A stretch of DNA of 64,000 nt. It comes from Brachybacterium paraconglomeratum. Lineage in GTDB: Bacteria; Actinomycetota; Actinomycetes; Actinomycetales; Dermabacteraceae. Where the stretch lies: positions 1 to 64,000 of the forward strand of contig NZ_ML133859.1 of the NCBI RefSeq assembly GCF_003994255.1. Reading direction: 5' to 3'. The position numbers and the translations under genes are program-made. The notes under the pieces were generated by a model, which was not told where the DNA came from, ran no database searches, and saw only the letters and a list, made by a program, of their open reading frames with translations. This document shows positions 26,787 to 38,264 of this stretch, piece after piece (the stretch's first letter is position 1; every line of letters starts with the position of its first letter).

Positions 26787-26837
26787 GGCCGACGGGCGGG
26801 TCGACGGGCGAGCGCTCCCCGGGGCCGCCCGTCGGCC
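26787..26837 (+). terminator. Hairpin after the lipoprotein gene
   Basis: GGCCGACGGGCGG (26787-26799) and CCGCCCGTCGGCC (26825-26837) are perfect inverted copies, 6 bp beyond the stop codon. Same stem word as after araA. Confidence 0.75.
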
Positions 26838-26950
26838 GCGCCGCCCCGTCGGTCGGCCCGCGCGTCGGGCCCGCGCGCAACCCCCGAGAGCCGGCCCTCC
26901 CTCCGGGCCCGAGGCCCTCGGGGCTCGCCCCTGCGGAGAGCCGCCCTGGC

Positions 26951-27805
26951 TCACAGCGGCGCGTAGCGCGAGCGCAGCACGGCGTAGACGCCGTAGAGCA
27001 TCACCCCGATGCCGACGACGACCAGCAGCACCGCCCCCGCGGGCAGCGAGGCCACGGTCTGGAACGCGCCGTCCAGGCCGGTCGCCTTCTCGGGGTCCGA
27101 GCCGATCGCGGCCCAGCCGAACAGGATCCCGACGACGATCAGCGCGACGCCCTTGGCGATGTAGCCGATCACGCCGGTGACGATCACGACCATGCTGATC
27201 CGCTGGTCGCCGGGCGGGCGGAGATCGTCCTCGAAGCCCCGGCCCGCTCCCTTGACCACGTGGTATCCCCCGATCGCGAGGACGACGAGACCGATCAGGA
27301 TCACCGCCCCGCGACCTGCCGCGCTGCCGAGCAGACCCGCGGTGAGCTCGGAGGTCTGCTGGCCGGAGTCGCTGCCGCCGCCGGCGGCGAAGCGCAGCGC
27401 GGTCACCCCGAGCGCGCCGTACACCCCGGCCTTGCCGAGCGTCTTCACGACATGGGTGAGGCGCCGGCGGCCGTCGTCGGCCCATCTCGCACCGAAGTAC
27501 GCCTCGGCGAGATGCCAGACGGTCAGGGCGAGCATCGCCAGGCCACCGATCCACAGCAGCACGTTCCCGCCGGGAGCGGCGGCGACGGTGCGCAGCGCCC
27601 CGGACTGGTCGGCGTCCTGCCCTGAGCCGCCGAGGGCGACGCGCAGCGCGAACCAGCCGATGAGCACGTGCACCAGGCCGCTCATCACGAAGCCGCCGCG
27701 GGCGATGCCCTCGAAGACGGGATGCTCGGTCACGGTCTCGGCGGTGCGCTCGGCCGACTCGGCGCCGTCGCGGGCGGCGCGCCCGGCGTCCTCCAGGGGG
27801 TTCAT
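26951..27805 (-). CDS. DUF1206-type six-helix membrane protein
   Basis: A 284-residue inner-membrane protein. Six hydrophobic segments occur as three pairs, each pair beginning with a GxxxxGxVxxxVG-like motif (ARGGFVMSGLVHVLIG, LGKAGVYGALGVTAL, TGVIGYIAKGVALIV), which is the DUF1206 triplicated arrangement. Function is unknown in the family. The N-terminal 30 residues are charged. The ATG is at 27805. It ends 13 bp after a GC-rich intergenic tract and is followed upstream by a 430-bp gap. Nothing in the context suggests a partner. Confidence 0.82.
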   Translation of the reverse strand: MNPLEDAGRAARDGAESAERTAETVTEHPVFEGIARGGFVMSGLVHVLIGWFALRVALGGSGQDADQSGALRTVAAAPGGNVLLWIGGLAMLALTVWHLAEAYFGARWADDGRRRLTHVVKTLGKAGVYGALGVTALRFAAGGGSDSGQQTSELTAGLLGSAAGRGAVILIGLVVLAIGGYHVVKGAGRGFEDDLRPPGDQRISMVVIVTGVIGYIAKGVALIVVGILFGWAAIGSDPEKATGLDGAFQTVASLPAGAVLLVVVGIGVMLYGVYAVLRSRYAPL

Positions 27806-28237
27806 GGCGGAACTGTACGTCCGCTCGGCCCGGTCCGCTCGCTGTCCGCCCGGACAGTCTGCCCGCGCCCCGACGGGACCGTCCTCCGCCCCTCCCGGGC
27901 GGACGGGCCTGCGGAGCGCACCGTCTTGAGCGCCGCGCGGCCCTCGACGGGGCGACGATCAGCCGCAGCGACCCCGAGTCATGAAAGGTTTCATCACCTT
28001 CATGGGCAGCCACTCACCATGATCAGGGGTGGTCGATCACGCTGAAGTGGGGTGGATCACCGCTAGGAAAGCGCTTCATTCCATCCTCGTCAACAGGTCG
28101 ATGCAAAGTTGCAGCATGCATCTGCAAGTCGGCTGGTGGGCGTGCGCCTCGTCTGTCGCCACGTGCCGTTCACCTGCCCTCCACCGTCCCCCGCTACGGT
28201 GCACGCGCCAGCCGATGCGCCAGGACGGGAGGCCCCT
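27806..28237. other. Gene-free gap with operator-like palindromes
   Basis: No reading frame here is convincing. Two sites resemble LacI-family operators: ATGAAAGGTTTCAT (27981-27994) and GGAAAGCGCTTC (28066-28077). A third inverted repeat, TTGCAG-N7-CTGCAA, is at 28109-28127. Nothing obviously sugar-related lies downstream, so these may be control sequences left after gene loss. The DedA ribosome site is at the right end. Confidence 0.5.
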
Positions 28238-28858
28238 GTGGACGTCACGGCATGGGCGATCGCCCTGATGGAGTTCCTGGGCGGTCCCGGCACCGCGCTC
28301 GTGATCGCCTCCGAGGCACTGTTCCCTCCGATCCCCGGCGAGGTGCTGCTCCCCTTCGCCGGCGTCACCGCCGCGGCGAACGGCCAGCACGTGCTGGTGC
28401 CGATCTTCTGGACCACGCTCGGCTCCGTCCTCGGCGGGCTCGGCGTGTACGCGGTGGGGCGCGCGCTCGGGCTGCGGCGCACCACGGCGCTCGTGCGGCG
28501 CCTCCCGCTGCTTGAGGAGAAGGACGTGACCATGGCGATGCGGTTCTTCGAGCGCTGGGGCTTCCCCGCCGTGGCACTCGCGCGCTTCGTGCCGATGGTG
28601 CGCACCTTCATCTCGATCCCGGCAGGGATCGAGAAGATGCCCGTGTGGCTGTTCGCCCTGGCCACAGGGCTCGGCTCCGCGATCTGGAACGCGGTGTTCG
28701 TGGTCGCGGGCTACGCCTTCGGACAGGCCGGCGGCGAGGCGCTCGAGGACTTCGTGCGGATCTACTCCTCGATCGTGGCGGGGATCGGGATCCTCGCCCT
28801 GGTGGGACTGGCGACCCAGCGGATCCGCTCGCGGCGGGACCGTGCCGACGCGGAGTGA
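28238..28858 (+). CDS. DedA-family membrane protein
   Basis: A 206-residue polytopic protein of the DedA/SNARE-associated family, whose members act in membrane lipid (undecaprenyl phosphate or phospholipid) translocation. Family signatures are clear: EALFPPIPGEVLLPFAG near the start, RFFERWGFPAVALARFVPMVRTFISIPAGIEKMP in the centre (shown to the extent needed: GFPAVALARFVPMVRTF), with the conserved Arg, Pro and Gly, and GSAIWNAVFVVAGYAFG near the end. GTG 28238 follows GGGAGG; the longer frame to 28109 has no resemblance. It is upstream of a sirtuin gene in the same direction, 52 bp apart. Confidence 0.9.
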   Translation: MDVTAWAIALMEFLGGPGTALVIASEALFPPIPGEVLLPFAGVTAAANGQHVLVPIFWTTLGSVLGGLGVYAVGRALGLRRTTALVRRLPLLEEKDVTMAMRFFERWGFPAVALARFVPMVRTFISIPAGIEKMPVWLFALATGLGSAIWNAVFVVAGYAFGQAGGEALEDFVRIYSSIVAGIGILALVGLATQRIRSRRDRADAE

Positions 28859-28910
28859 CCTCCGGCGCCGATGGCGCCACGGCGACGGACTCGCGCTCTA
28901 CGCTCGAGGA

Positions 28911-29933
28911 ATGAGTCGCGCCGAGGACACCTCGCCCCGCTCCGGCCTCGCCGGTCCCGCGGCGGACGTCGGCCGCTGGTTCGCGACCGCGACCTCCCGC
29001 CCGCTGGACGGCCCGGGTCCGACCCGCGGCGGGCCGCGTCTGCCCGCCTGGGGGCCGATGGAGGGGGCGCGCTACGGCCTGCGCAGCCACGACCACGAGA
29101 TCGACGAGGCGCTCGCGCTGCTGCGGGACCGGCCGGTCGCGGTGCTGAGCGGGGCGGGGATGTCCACGGGCTCGGGTCTGCCGGACTACCGGGGCCGCGA
29201 TGCGGTGCCCCGCTCCCCCATGACCTACCAGGAGTTCATGGGGCACGACCTCGCAAGGCGCCGCTACTGGGCGCGCTCCACCGTCGGCTGGGAGCAGTTC
29301 CGCAGCGCCCGGCCCGGCCGTTCCCACCGACTGCTCGCGGCCCTGGACCCCGCCGCCTTCCCCGTCACCGCCGTGATCACCCAGAACGTGGACGGCCTGC
29401 ATGCCGCCGCCGGCTCGGACCCCGTGATCGACCTGCACGGACGCCTGGACCGGGTGCGCTGCCAGCAGTGCGACGCGCTCTCCTCGCGCGCCGCCCTGCA
29501 CGCCCGGATGCTCGCGATGAACCCCGAGCTCTCCGCCCGTCTGCCCGAGCTCGCGGCCGATGCCGCCCAGGCGCCCGACGGGGACGCCGAGGTCGACCGC
29601 ACCAGCTCCTTCCGCTACCCGCCGTGCCCGCTGTGCGGCGGGATCCTCAAGCCCGACGTGGTCTTCTTCGGCGAGTCCGCCCGGCGGGAGGTGGTCGCCT
29701 CCGCCTTCGCCGCGCTCGAGCAGGCGCGCGCCCTGCTGGTGCTGGGCTCCTCGCTGACGGTGCAGTCGGGGCTGCGCTTCGTGCGCGCCGCTCGGAAGCA
29801 GGGCAAGCCGGTGGTGATCCTCAACGACGGCCCGACCCGCGCCGATCCCGACGCGACGGTGCGGGTGCACGGCCGACTCGAGGACGTGCTGGACCGGTGG
29901 TCGGCGGGCGCTGCTGGGAGGGGCGCCGGCTGA
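28911..29933 (+). CDS. Sir2-family NAD-dependent protein deacylase
   Basis: A sirtuin of 340 residues that removes acyl groups from lysines using NAD. The NAD-binding GAGMSTGSGLPDYRG is at about residues 84-98, ITQNVDGLHAAAGS holds the catalytic Asn-Asp, and DLHGRLDRVRC follows with the catalytic His. The zinc site has two CxxC pairs, CQQC and CPLC, separated by an unusually long insert of some 65 residues (LARMLAMNPELSARL and an Asp-rich stretch). KPDVVFFGES is intact. About 75 extra residues precede the Rossmann fold. ATG 28911 has GAGGA directly before it, a tight spacing. The substrate is unknown; acetyl-CoA synthetase is the usual target in bacteria. Confidence 0.92.
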   Translation: MSRAEDTSPRSGLAGPAADVGRWFATATSRPLDGPGPTRGGPRLPAWGPMEGARYGLRSHDHEIDEALALLRDRPVAVLSGAGMSTGSGLPDYRGRDAVPRSPMTYQEFMGHDLARRRYWARSTVGWEQFRSARPGRSHRLLAALDPAAFPVTAVITQNVDGLHAAAGSDPVIDLHGRLDRVRCQQCDALSSRAALHARMLAMNPELSARLPELAADAAQAPDGDAEVDRTSSFRYPPCPLCGGILKPDVVFFGESARREVVASAFAALEQARALLVLGSSLTVQSGLRFVRAARKQGKPVVILNDGPTRADPDATVRVHGRLEDVLDRWSAGAAGRGAG

Positions 29934-29997
29934 GACGAGCACCGACTGAGACGGCTGCTCCCGGCGCTCCCCGTCCCCGACAGCGCCCTTCCCGCAG

Positions 29998-33462
<3,465 letters not shown>

Positions 33463-33469
33463 GAGCGCT

Positions 33470-33558
33470 CTCCTCCTGACGACGGCATGATCCGCATCCA
33501 GTGCTGGTGGTCGGCGCCGAGCGCCCTCTCAGCCCGTCACGCCGGGCTCCCACGGAAG
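33470..33558 (-). promoter_or_regulatory. TPP riboswitch (THI element)
   Basis: Read on the minus strand, the leader contains GGGAGCCCGG, then GGCTGAGAGGG (33534-33524, the universal CUGAGA of the TPP aptamer), a variable P3-like stem with CGGCGCCG, then ACTGGATGCGGATCATGCC, which matches the conserved P4-P5 segment, and finally GTCGTCAGGAGGA closing the P1 side and supplying the ribosome site. The order, spacing and position before thiO fit a translation-controlling thiamin-pyrophosphate switch. Confidence 0.88.
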
Positions 33559-33612
33559 GTCTCGAGTCTATGCCGTCCGCTGCCCGTGGTGGGCGGGGGT
33601 CGGGGGCCGGGC

Positions 33613-34425
33613 TCAGATGCCGGTGAGAACCTCGACCGCGAGAGCGCGCACCTTGTCGGCATCCAGCGGGCGCGCCTGGAGCGGCGGATCCGGGGCGGTG
33701 GGGTCCTGGGCCTCCATGAGCAGCACCTCGTCCCCGCCCGCCGCGACGCTGACCTGCCGCACCGCCCCGTCGTCGGCGCGCACCTTGGTGAGCACCACGA
33801 GCGCCCGGGCGGCGGCGAGTCGCGCGGCGAGGGGGTGCCCGCCGGCGAGCTCGGATTCCCGCACCAGCACCTGGTCCTCCGGCGCGCCCGCGCCTCCTCC
33901 CCTGCCGGCCGCCCCCTCACGGTCCAGGACCACGGCGAGCCGGGCGGCGGCCTGCTCCTCGCGCAGCGGCGTGAAGCGGTGCAGGCCGGAGGGGGTGACC
34001 TCCTCCTCGAGCACCCCGTCGGGGTGGACGTAGTGGTGGAGGCGATGCACCTCGGGTCCGTGGTCGCTCTGCACGGTGCGCTCGGCGGTGGTGAAGGTCG
34101 GGGCGGTGCGGCGCAGCAGCAGGCAGCCGGCGATCGCGGGCTCGGCCTGCAGGCGCGGCCGCCCGGTCGCGGGGTCGATCACCTCATAGATGCGCTCCGC
34201 CGCGAGGAGGGCGCGCACCCCCGCCCGGGCGACGAGCTCCCGCTGCTCGCTCCGCTCGGCCGGAGCGTGTTCGGCGAGCCACGGCTCCGCCACGAACTGC
34301 GCGCGGCCGGTGCCGTCGAGCCCCGCGATCTGCTCGTCGGTGAGGGTGAGCAGCAGCCCGGGCTCGCCGTCACCGGCTCCGCGCAGCACCGCAGCGGCGG
34401 CCTCGACATCTTCCCTGATCAGCAT
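33613..34425 (-). CDS. Unknown protein, paralogue of the gene at 37171
   Basis: A 270-residue soluble protein that I do not recognise. It shares an extended pattern with 37171-38241: LTDEQIAGLDG followed by RAQFVAEPWL, then LLLRRTAPTFTTAERTV, GPEVHRLHHYVHPDGVLEEE, GLHRFTPLR, and near the end HPLAARLAAARALVVLT. These blocks occur in the same order and spacing, so the two are paralogues. No signal peptide or membrane segment is visible, and there is no catalytic motif I can name. It lies between the riboswitch-led thi operon and a dehydrogenase remnant. Function unknown. Confidence 0.65.
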   Translation of the reverse strand: MLIREDVEAAAAVLRGAGDGEPGLLLTLTDEQIAGLDGTGRAQFVAEPWLAEHAPAERSEQRELVARAGVRALLAAERIYEVIDPATGRPRLQAEPAIAGCLLLRRTAPTFTTAERTVQSDHGPEVHRLHHYVHPDGVLEEEVTPSGLHRFTPLREEQAAARLAVVLDREGAAGRGGGAGAPEDQVLVRESELAGGHPLAARLAAARALVVLTKVRADDGAVRQVSVAAGGDEVLLMEAQDPTAPDPPLQARPLDADKVRALAVEVLTGI

Positions 34426-34479
34426 GGCCGCGGTCGTCAGAAGGCGGGGTCATGGTCTCGACCCTATCGGCGGCACCGC

Positions 34480-35109
34480 TCAGCTGCTCGTCGTAGTCTC
34501 CCCGGTGGACCAGAAGTACAGCAGCCCCGTCCCGTTCAGCAGCCGATCGCCGATGGCGCGCTCCTGGTAGATGACGGGGTTGTGGGAGGCGAGGGTGCGG
34601 GCGTTGCGCCAGTGGCGGTCCAGCGCCCGGGAGGTGGAGGTGGCCGAGGCGCCGCCCACCTCGAACAGCTTGGTGGTCACCGAGAGCACGTCCGGCACGG
34701 CGGTGAGCTGGGCCTGGATGGTGCGCAGCTCCGCCGCGTCGATCAGCGCCTCCCGTTCCTCCCCGGTGGCGGAGCGGGCCGTCTCCAGGGCGCGGGCGGC
34801 GGCGAGCACCGCGTCCTCCGCGGCGGCGACCCGGGCCGAGATCCGGCCGATCACCTGCTGGACCAGCGGATCCTGCGCGGCAGTGGCGCCGGAGCCCTGG
34901 GAGTAGACGCGGGTGCGGGAGCGGACGAAGCCCACCGCGTCGCGCACTGCGGCCCGCCCCACGCCCACCAGGGAGGAGAGCAGCACCAGCTGCAGGAAGG
35001 CGGTCTGGGTGGTGGGCTGCCCGTCCCCGCCCTGGGGCCGCACCCGCACCTGCTCGGCAGCGAGCTGATCCGCGCGCAGGTCAGCCCTGTCGGCGCCCCT
35101 CGTCCGCAT
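34480..35109 (-). pseudogene. Acyl-CoA-dehydrogenase-like flavoprotein, C-terminal remnant
   Basis: From about residue 25 the frame gives the C-terminal helical domain of the DszC/SfnB group of flavin monooxygenases: QLVLLSSLVGVGRAAVRDAV, the helical bundle, LFEVGGASATSTSRALDRHW and the closing RNARTLASHNPVIYQERAIGD. Family members have about 400 residues; only about 185 remain, without the flavin and substrate-binding N-terminal half. The frame starts inside the 3' end of tag, so no proper start or ribosome site is left. I read it as the tail of a deleted sulfur- or xenobiotic-oxidising gene. The remaining reading frame is undamaged, so the deletion may be fairly recent. Confidence 0.75.
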
Positions 35110-35887
35110 CGGGGCGGCCGTCCCGTCGGCTCCGCCCGGGCCCTCGGGCCTCCCAGACGCCGGAGGTGCCGCGGCGGTGCGAGCCCAGCAGGTGGGTGTC
35201 GAGGATACCGACGGCCTCCATCAGCGCGAACATCGTCGTCGGACCCACGAAGGCGAAGCCCTCCTTGCGCAGTGCCTTCGACAGCGCCGTCGACTCCGGC
35301 GAGCGGGTGGGGATCTCGGCGACGGTCCTCGGCGCGGGAGTCGTCCCCGGCTGGAAGGACCACACGAGGTCGACGAGCCCGCCCTTCTCCCGCAGCGCCA
35401 GGGTCGCCTTCGCGTTGGTGATGGTCGCGAGGATCTTCGCGCGGTTGCGCACGATGCCGGCGTCGGCCATGAGCCGCTCGACCTCCGCCTCGCCGTAGCG
35501 GGCGACGACCTCGGGGTCGAAGCCGTCGAAGGCGGTGCGAAAGGCGGGCCGCTTGCGCAGGATCGTCGCCCAGGACAGCCCGGACTGGAAGGCCTCGAGG
35601 CTGATCCGCTCGAACATGCCCTGCTCGTCGCGGACGGGCATGCCCCATTCGGTGTCGTAGTACTCGCGCATCATCGGGTCGCTCGCCGCCCAGGCGGGGC
35701 GGGCCAGGCCATCCTCGCCGATCACGACGTCGGGGCGGGGGCCGTCGTCGGGGCGGGGGTCCGCGTCGGGGCGGGGGTCCGCGTCGGGGCGGGGGTCCGC
35801 GTCGGGGCGGGGGTCCGCGTCGGGGCGGGGGTCCGCGTCGGGGCGGGCGCCGGTGTCGCGGCCGGTGCGGGGGTCGGGGCTGGTCAT
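35081..35887 (-). CDS. tag: DNA-3-methyladenine glycosylase I
   Basis: Excises 3-methyladenine from alkylated DNA. The helix-hairpin-helix glycosylase domain spans about residues 60-240: YYDTEWGMPVRDEQGMFERI, LEAFQSGLSWATILRKR, IVRNRAKILATITNA and FAFVGPTTMFALMEAVGILDTH. The zinc snap of E. coli Tag is mostly lost: the first Cys region reads ARPAWAASD, YHD is YYD, and the final CC is SH, with only the DTH histidine left. An N-terminal leader of about 55 residues consists of PDADPR repeats. ATG 35887 overlaps the ogt stop (ATGA). Third gene of the sigma-ogt-tag operon. Confidence 0.92.
   Translation of the reverse strand: MTSPDPRTGRDTGARPDADPRPDADPRPDADPRPDADPRPDADPRPDDGPRPDVVIGEDGLARPAWAASDPMMREYYDTEWGMPVRDEQGMFERISLEAFQSGLSWATILRKRPAFRTAFDGFDPEVVARYGEAEVERLMADAGIVRNRAKILATITNAKATLALREKGGLVDLVWSFQPGTTPAPRTVAEIPTRSPESTALSKALRKEGFAFVGPTTMFALMEAVGILDTHLLGSHRRGTSGVWEARGPGRSRRDGRPDADEGRRQG
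35760..35849. repeat. Five 18-bp tandem repeats inside tag
   Basis: Units of 18 bp beginning TCCGCGTCGGGGCGGGGG start at 35760, 35778, 35796, 35814 and 35832; the last differs slightly and a degenerate unit precedes the array. They encode PDADPR on the minus strand. The period is a multiple of three, so copy changes keep the frame. Confidence 0.95.
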
Positions 35888-36513
35888 GCGGTCCTCTCCA
35901 GGGTCAGCAGGGCGGTCTTCGCGTCGAGGCCGCCGATGTAGCCGCCGAGCGCGCCGTCGGTGCGCAGCACGCGATGGCAGGGCACGACGATCGGCAACGG
36001 GTTGGTGGCGCAGGCGGTGCCGACGGCGCGGACCGCCCGCGGGCTGCCCACGAGCTCGGCGATCTCCTTGTAGGAGCGGGTGGAGCCGTAGTCGATCTGC
36101 GGCAGGACGCGCTGGACCTTCTCGCGGAAGCCGGTGGACAGGGCGCGGTCCAATGGCAGGTCGAAGCGGCAGCGGGCGCCGGTGAAGTACTCGTCCAGCT
36201 CGGCGGCCGCCTCGTCGAGCCGGCGCGGAGCCTCCAGCACGCGGGGGCTGACCCTCGTCGCGAGGGCGGCGAGCACGGCGTCGAAGCCCTCGCGCTCGAA
36301 GGCGACGCGGACCAGGCCCTGCGCGGTCGCGGCGAGCAGGAGGGGGCCGACGGGGGTGTCGAGCGTGCGATAGGCGACCTCGACGAGGCCGGCGTCGTCG
36401 GCCTGCTGCACGAGGCGGGCGCGGAGTCCTGCCAGGGCCGGGTCGGGGAGCGGGAAGAGCGCCTCCCGCTCGCTGGTCGTGAGGTGCTCGGGGAGGCTCG
36501 GGGTGTCGGTCAT
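35884..36513 (-). CDS. ogt: Methylated-DNA-protein-cysteine S-methyltransferase
   Basis: Removes methyl groups from O6-methylguanine in a suicidal reaction. The 209-residue protein has an N-terminal ribonuclease-like domain (TPVGPLLLAATAQGLVRVAF) and the C-terminal HTH domain with YGSTRSYKEIAELVGSPRAVRAVG (partly cited), the acceptor Cys179 in IVVPCHRV and GALGGYIGGLDAKTALL. About 40 residues precede the domain, as in many actinobacterial Ogt proteins. ATG 36513 overlaps the sigma-factor stop and its own stop overlaps tag, so three genes are translationally chained. The longer frame extending to 36948 is the shadow of the sigma gene. Confidence 0.94.
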   Translation of the reverse strand: MTDTPSLPEHLTTSEREALFPLPDPALAGLRARLVQQADDAGLVEVAYRTLDTPVGPLLLAATAQGLVRVAFEREGFDAVLAALATRVSPRVLEAPRRLDEAAAELDEYFTGARCRFDLPLDRALSTGFREKVQRVLPQIDYGSTRSYKEIAELVGSPRAVRAVGTACATNPLPIVVPCHRVLRTDGALGGYIGGLDAKTALLTLERTA

Positions 36514-37004
36514 CGCGCGGCTCCTTCCGTGTCGTCGTCTGCGGCGAAGGTCCGTCGCAGGGCTCGGATGCCGTCGGCCGAGGCGCGGCGGACGGCCTCG
36601 GCGCTCCCGCCGATCAGGGCGGCGGTCTCGGCGTGCGGGAGTCCGCCGAGGTAGTGATAGGCGACGGCGAGCCGCTGCCTCTCGGGCAGGGCCGCGACGG
36701 CGGTCCACACCCCGTCGTCCCGGCCGGGGTTCCCGCGGTGGGAGGTCTCCTCGGGCAGGTCGTCCGTGGGCACGGCGTGCCGGGCGCGGCGGCGGGTGAC
36801 GTCGATGGCCTTGCGGTGGGCGACGCGCACCAGCCAGGCCTCGATGTTGGTGTCCTCCGCGAGATCGGGCCAGGACGTCAGCGCCGCCAGGAACGTCTCC
36901 GCCCAGGCGTCCTCGGCGTCGGGTCCCGGGCCGAGGACGGCGCAGCACACCCGCAGCACGGTGGGGCCGTGCCGCTGGACCGCGGTCTCGTAGGGGATCT
37001 TCAT
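36510..37004 (-). CDS. ECF-type RNA polymerase sigma factor
   Basis: A 164-residue sigma-70 family protein with region 2 (VLGPGPDAEDAWAETFLAAL, then IEAWLVRVAHRKAIDVTRRR) and region 4 (LPERQRLAVAYHYLGGLPHAETAALIGG) and nothing else, the ECF layout. ATG 37004 has GGTGA five bases upstream; ATG 37010 and GTG 37013 are alternatives. No anti-sigma gene adjoins it. It is the first gene of an overlapping operon with ogt and tag, so it may direct their transcription in response to alkylation, in analogy with sigma-Ogt-Tag gene strings in other actinobacteria; direct evidence such as a matching promoter upstream was not found. Confidence 0.88.
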   Translation of the reverse strand: MKIPYETAVQRHGPTVLRVCCAVLGPGPDAEDAWAETFLAALTSWPDLAEDTNIEAWLVRVAHRKAIDVTRRRARHAVPTDDLPEETSHRGNPGRDDGVWTAVAALPERQRLAVAYHYLGGLPHAETAALIGGSAEAVRRASADGIRALRRTFAADDDTEGAAR

Positions 37005-37170
37005 GGTCATCACCCCGCAGACGCGCGAAGGGCGGGCGATGTGAGGTCCCGATCCGAGGGCGCCGCAGAGGGCGGGGCGGACGGCGGGCTCGAAGCCGGC
37101 GTCGACTCCCGCGTCGACGACCGCGCCGGACCGCCGACCCGCGGCCGCGCAGGCTCCCCCGCCGGCGAGG

Positions 37171-38241
37171 TCACTGCGGTGCGCCCTGGCCGCTGACCAG
37201 CACCGTCGCGAGCGCGCGCAGTGACGCGGGGCCGACGCGGCGGAACTCGAGGCGGGGGTCCTGGGCTCCGGGGTCGAGGGCCTCCATGGTGAGCATCCCG
37301 TCGGCGGTCGCGTAGGCGCTGAGCTGCTGGACGGTCCCGTCGGCCGTGCGCACGCGAGTCAGGACGGTCAGCGCCCGGGTCGCGGCGAGCTGCGCGGCGA
37401 GCGGGTGGGCGGGCAGCTCCGAGCCGCGCACGTGGACGCTCCCGCCGCCGGTGTCGGACTCGGCATCGGCGGCGGGATCGGCGAGGCCCGCGGGGTCGAG
37501 GAAGGCGGCCAGGCGCACGGTCGCCTCCTCGGCGCGGAGGACGGTGAAGCGGTGGAGGCCGTCGGCCGTCGTCTCCTCCTCGAGCACCCCGCCGGGGTGG
37601 CTGTAGCAGTGCAGGCGATGGACCTGCGGCCCGGCCTCGGTGCGGACGGTCCGCTCGGCGGTGGTGAACGACTCCGCGGTGCGGCGCAGCACGAGGCAGC
37701 CGGAGATCTCGGGGACGGCCCGCCAGCGCGGCCCCTCCTCGTACCGGGCGGTGCGGGTGAGGACCTGGCCGCCGGCGATCATGCCGCGCAGGGCGACGGC
37801 CGCGGCGATCCGGCGCTGCTCGGGATGCGCGTCGAGCCAGGGCAGCGCCACGAACTGGCGGCGCTCGTAGCCGTCGAGCGCGGCGATCTGCTCATCGCTC
37901 AGGGTCACCACCGGCGCGGGCTCCGGGGCGGCCGACGGGTCGGGCTGGACGGCGTCGTCCTGTGCAGCGGGCGGGTCGGGCCGGGCGCCGTCGTCCTGTG
38001 AGACCGACGGGTCGGGCTGGACGGCGGCGGGCGGGCCGGACGGGCGAGGCATGCCATCCGGTCCCGTCGCCTCTCCTCTCCGCACCCGTTCGAGCAGGTC
38101 ACGGGCGGCGGCGACGTCTTCGCCGGTGTACTGCAGCGGTGCGGTCGGATCGGTGCCGCCGATCCCGGCGGGGAGGTCGGGGATCCGTGTCGGCGCCTCG
38201 GCCGACGCGTCAGGGGCGGGGGACGCCGGGGTCGCGCTCAT
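37171..38241 (-). CDS. Unknown protein, paralogue of the gene at 33613
   Basis: A 356-residue soluble protein. Its C-terminal 250 residues mirror the 270-residue paralogue: LSDEQIAALDGYERRQFVALPW, LVLRRTAESFTTAERTV, GPQVHRLHCYSHPGGVLEEE, GLHRFTVLR and HPLAAQLAATRALTVLTRVR. The N-terminal 100 residues are low-complexity with Gln-Asp-Asp and Pro-Asp-Pro units, absent in the paralogue. No known domain, signal or membrane segment is seen. The two copies are 2.7 kb apart, on the same strand, on either side of the repair operon and the dehydrogenase remnant; they may have arisen by duplication followed by insertion. Function unknown. Confidence 0.65.
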   Translation of the reverse strand: MSATPASPAPDASAEAPTRIPDLPAGIGGTDPTAPLQYTGEDVAAARDLLERVRRGEATGPDGMPRPSGPPAAVQPDPSVSQDDGARPDPPAAQDDAVQPDPSAAPEPAPVVTLSDEQIAALDGYERRQFVALPWLDAHPEQRRIAAAVALRGMIAGGQVLTRTARYEEGPRWRAVPEISGCLVLRRTAESFTTAERTVRTEAGPQVHRLHCYSHPGGVLEEETTADGLHRFTVLRAEEATVRLAAFLDPAGLADPAADAESDTGGGSVHVRGSELPAHPLAAQLAATRALTVLTRVRTADGTVQQLSAYATADGMLTMEALDPGAQDPRLEFRRVGPASLRALATVLVSGQGAPQ

Positions 38242-38264
38242 CCCCCGAGGCTATCGGGGGCCGC

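Noticed and set aside
33613..34425. EspG-like type VII secretion chaperone
   Set aside because: Only size and a vague C-terminal pattern agree; there are no ESX genes nearby and the conserved blocks do not match.
35760..35849. CRISPR array
   Set aside because: The 18-bp units are directly tandem with no spacers and are in frame inside tag.
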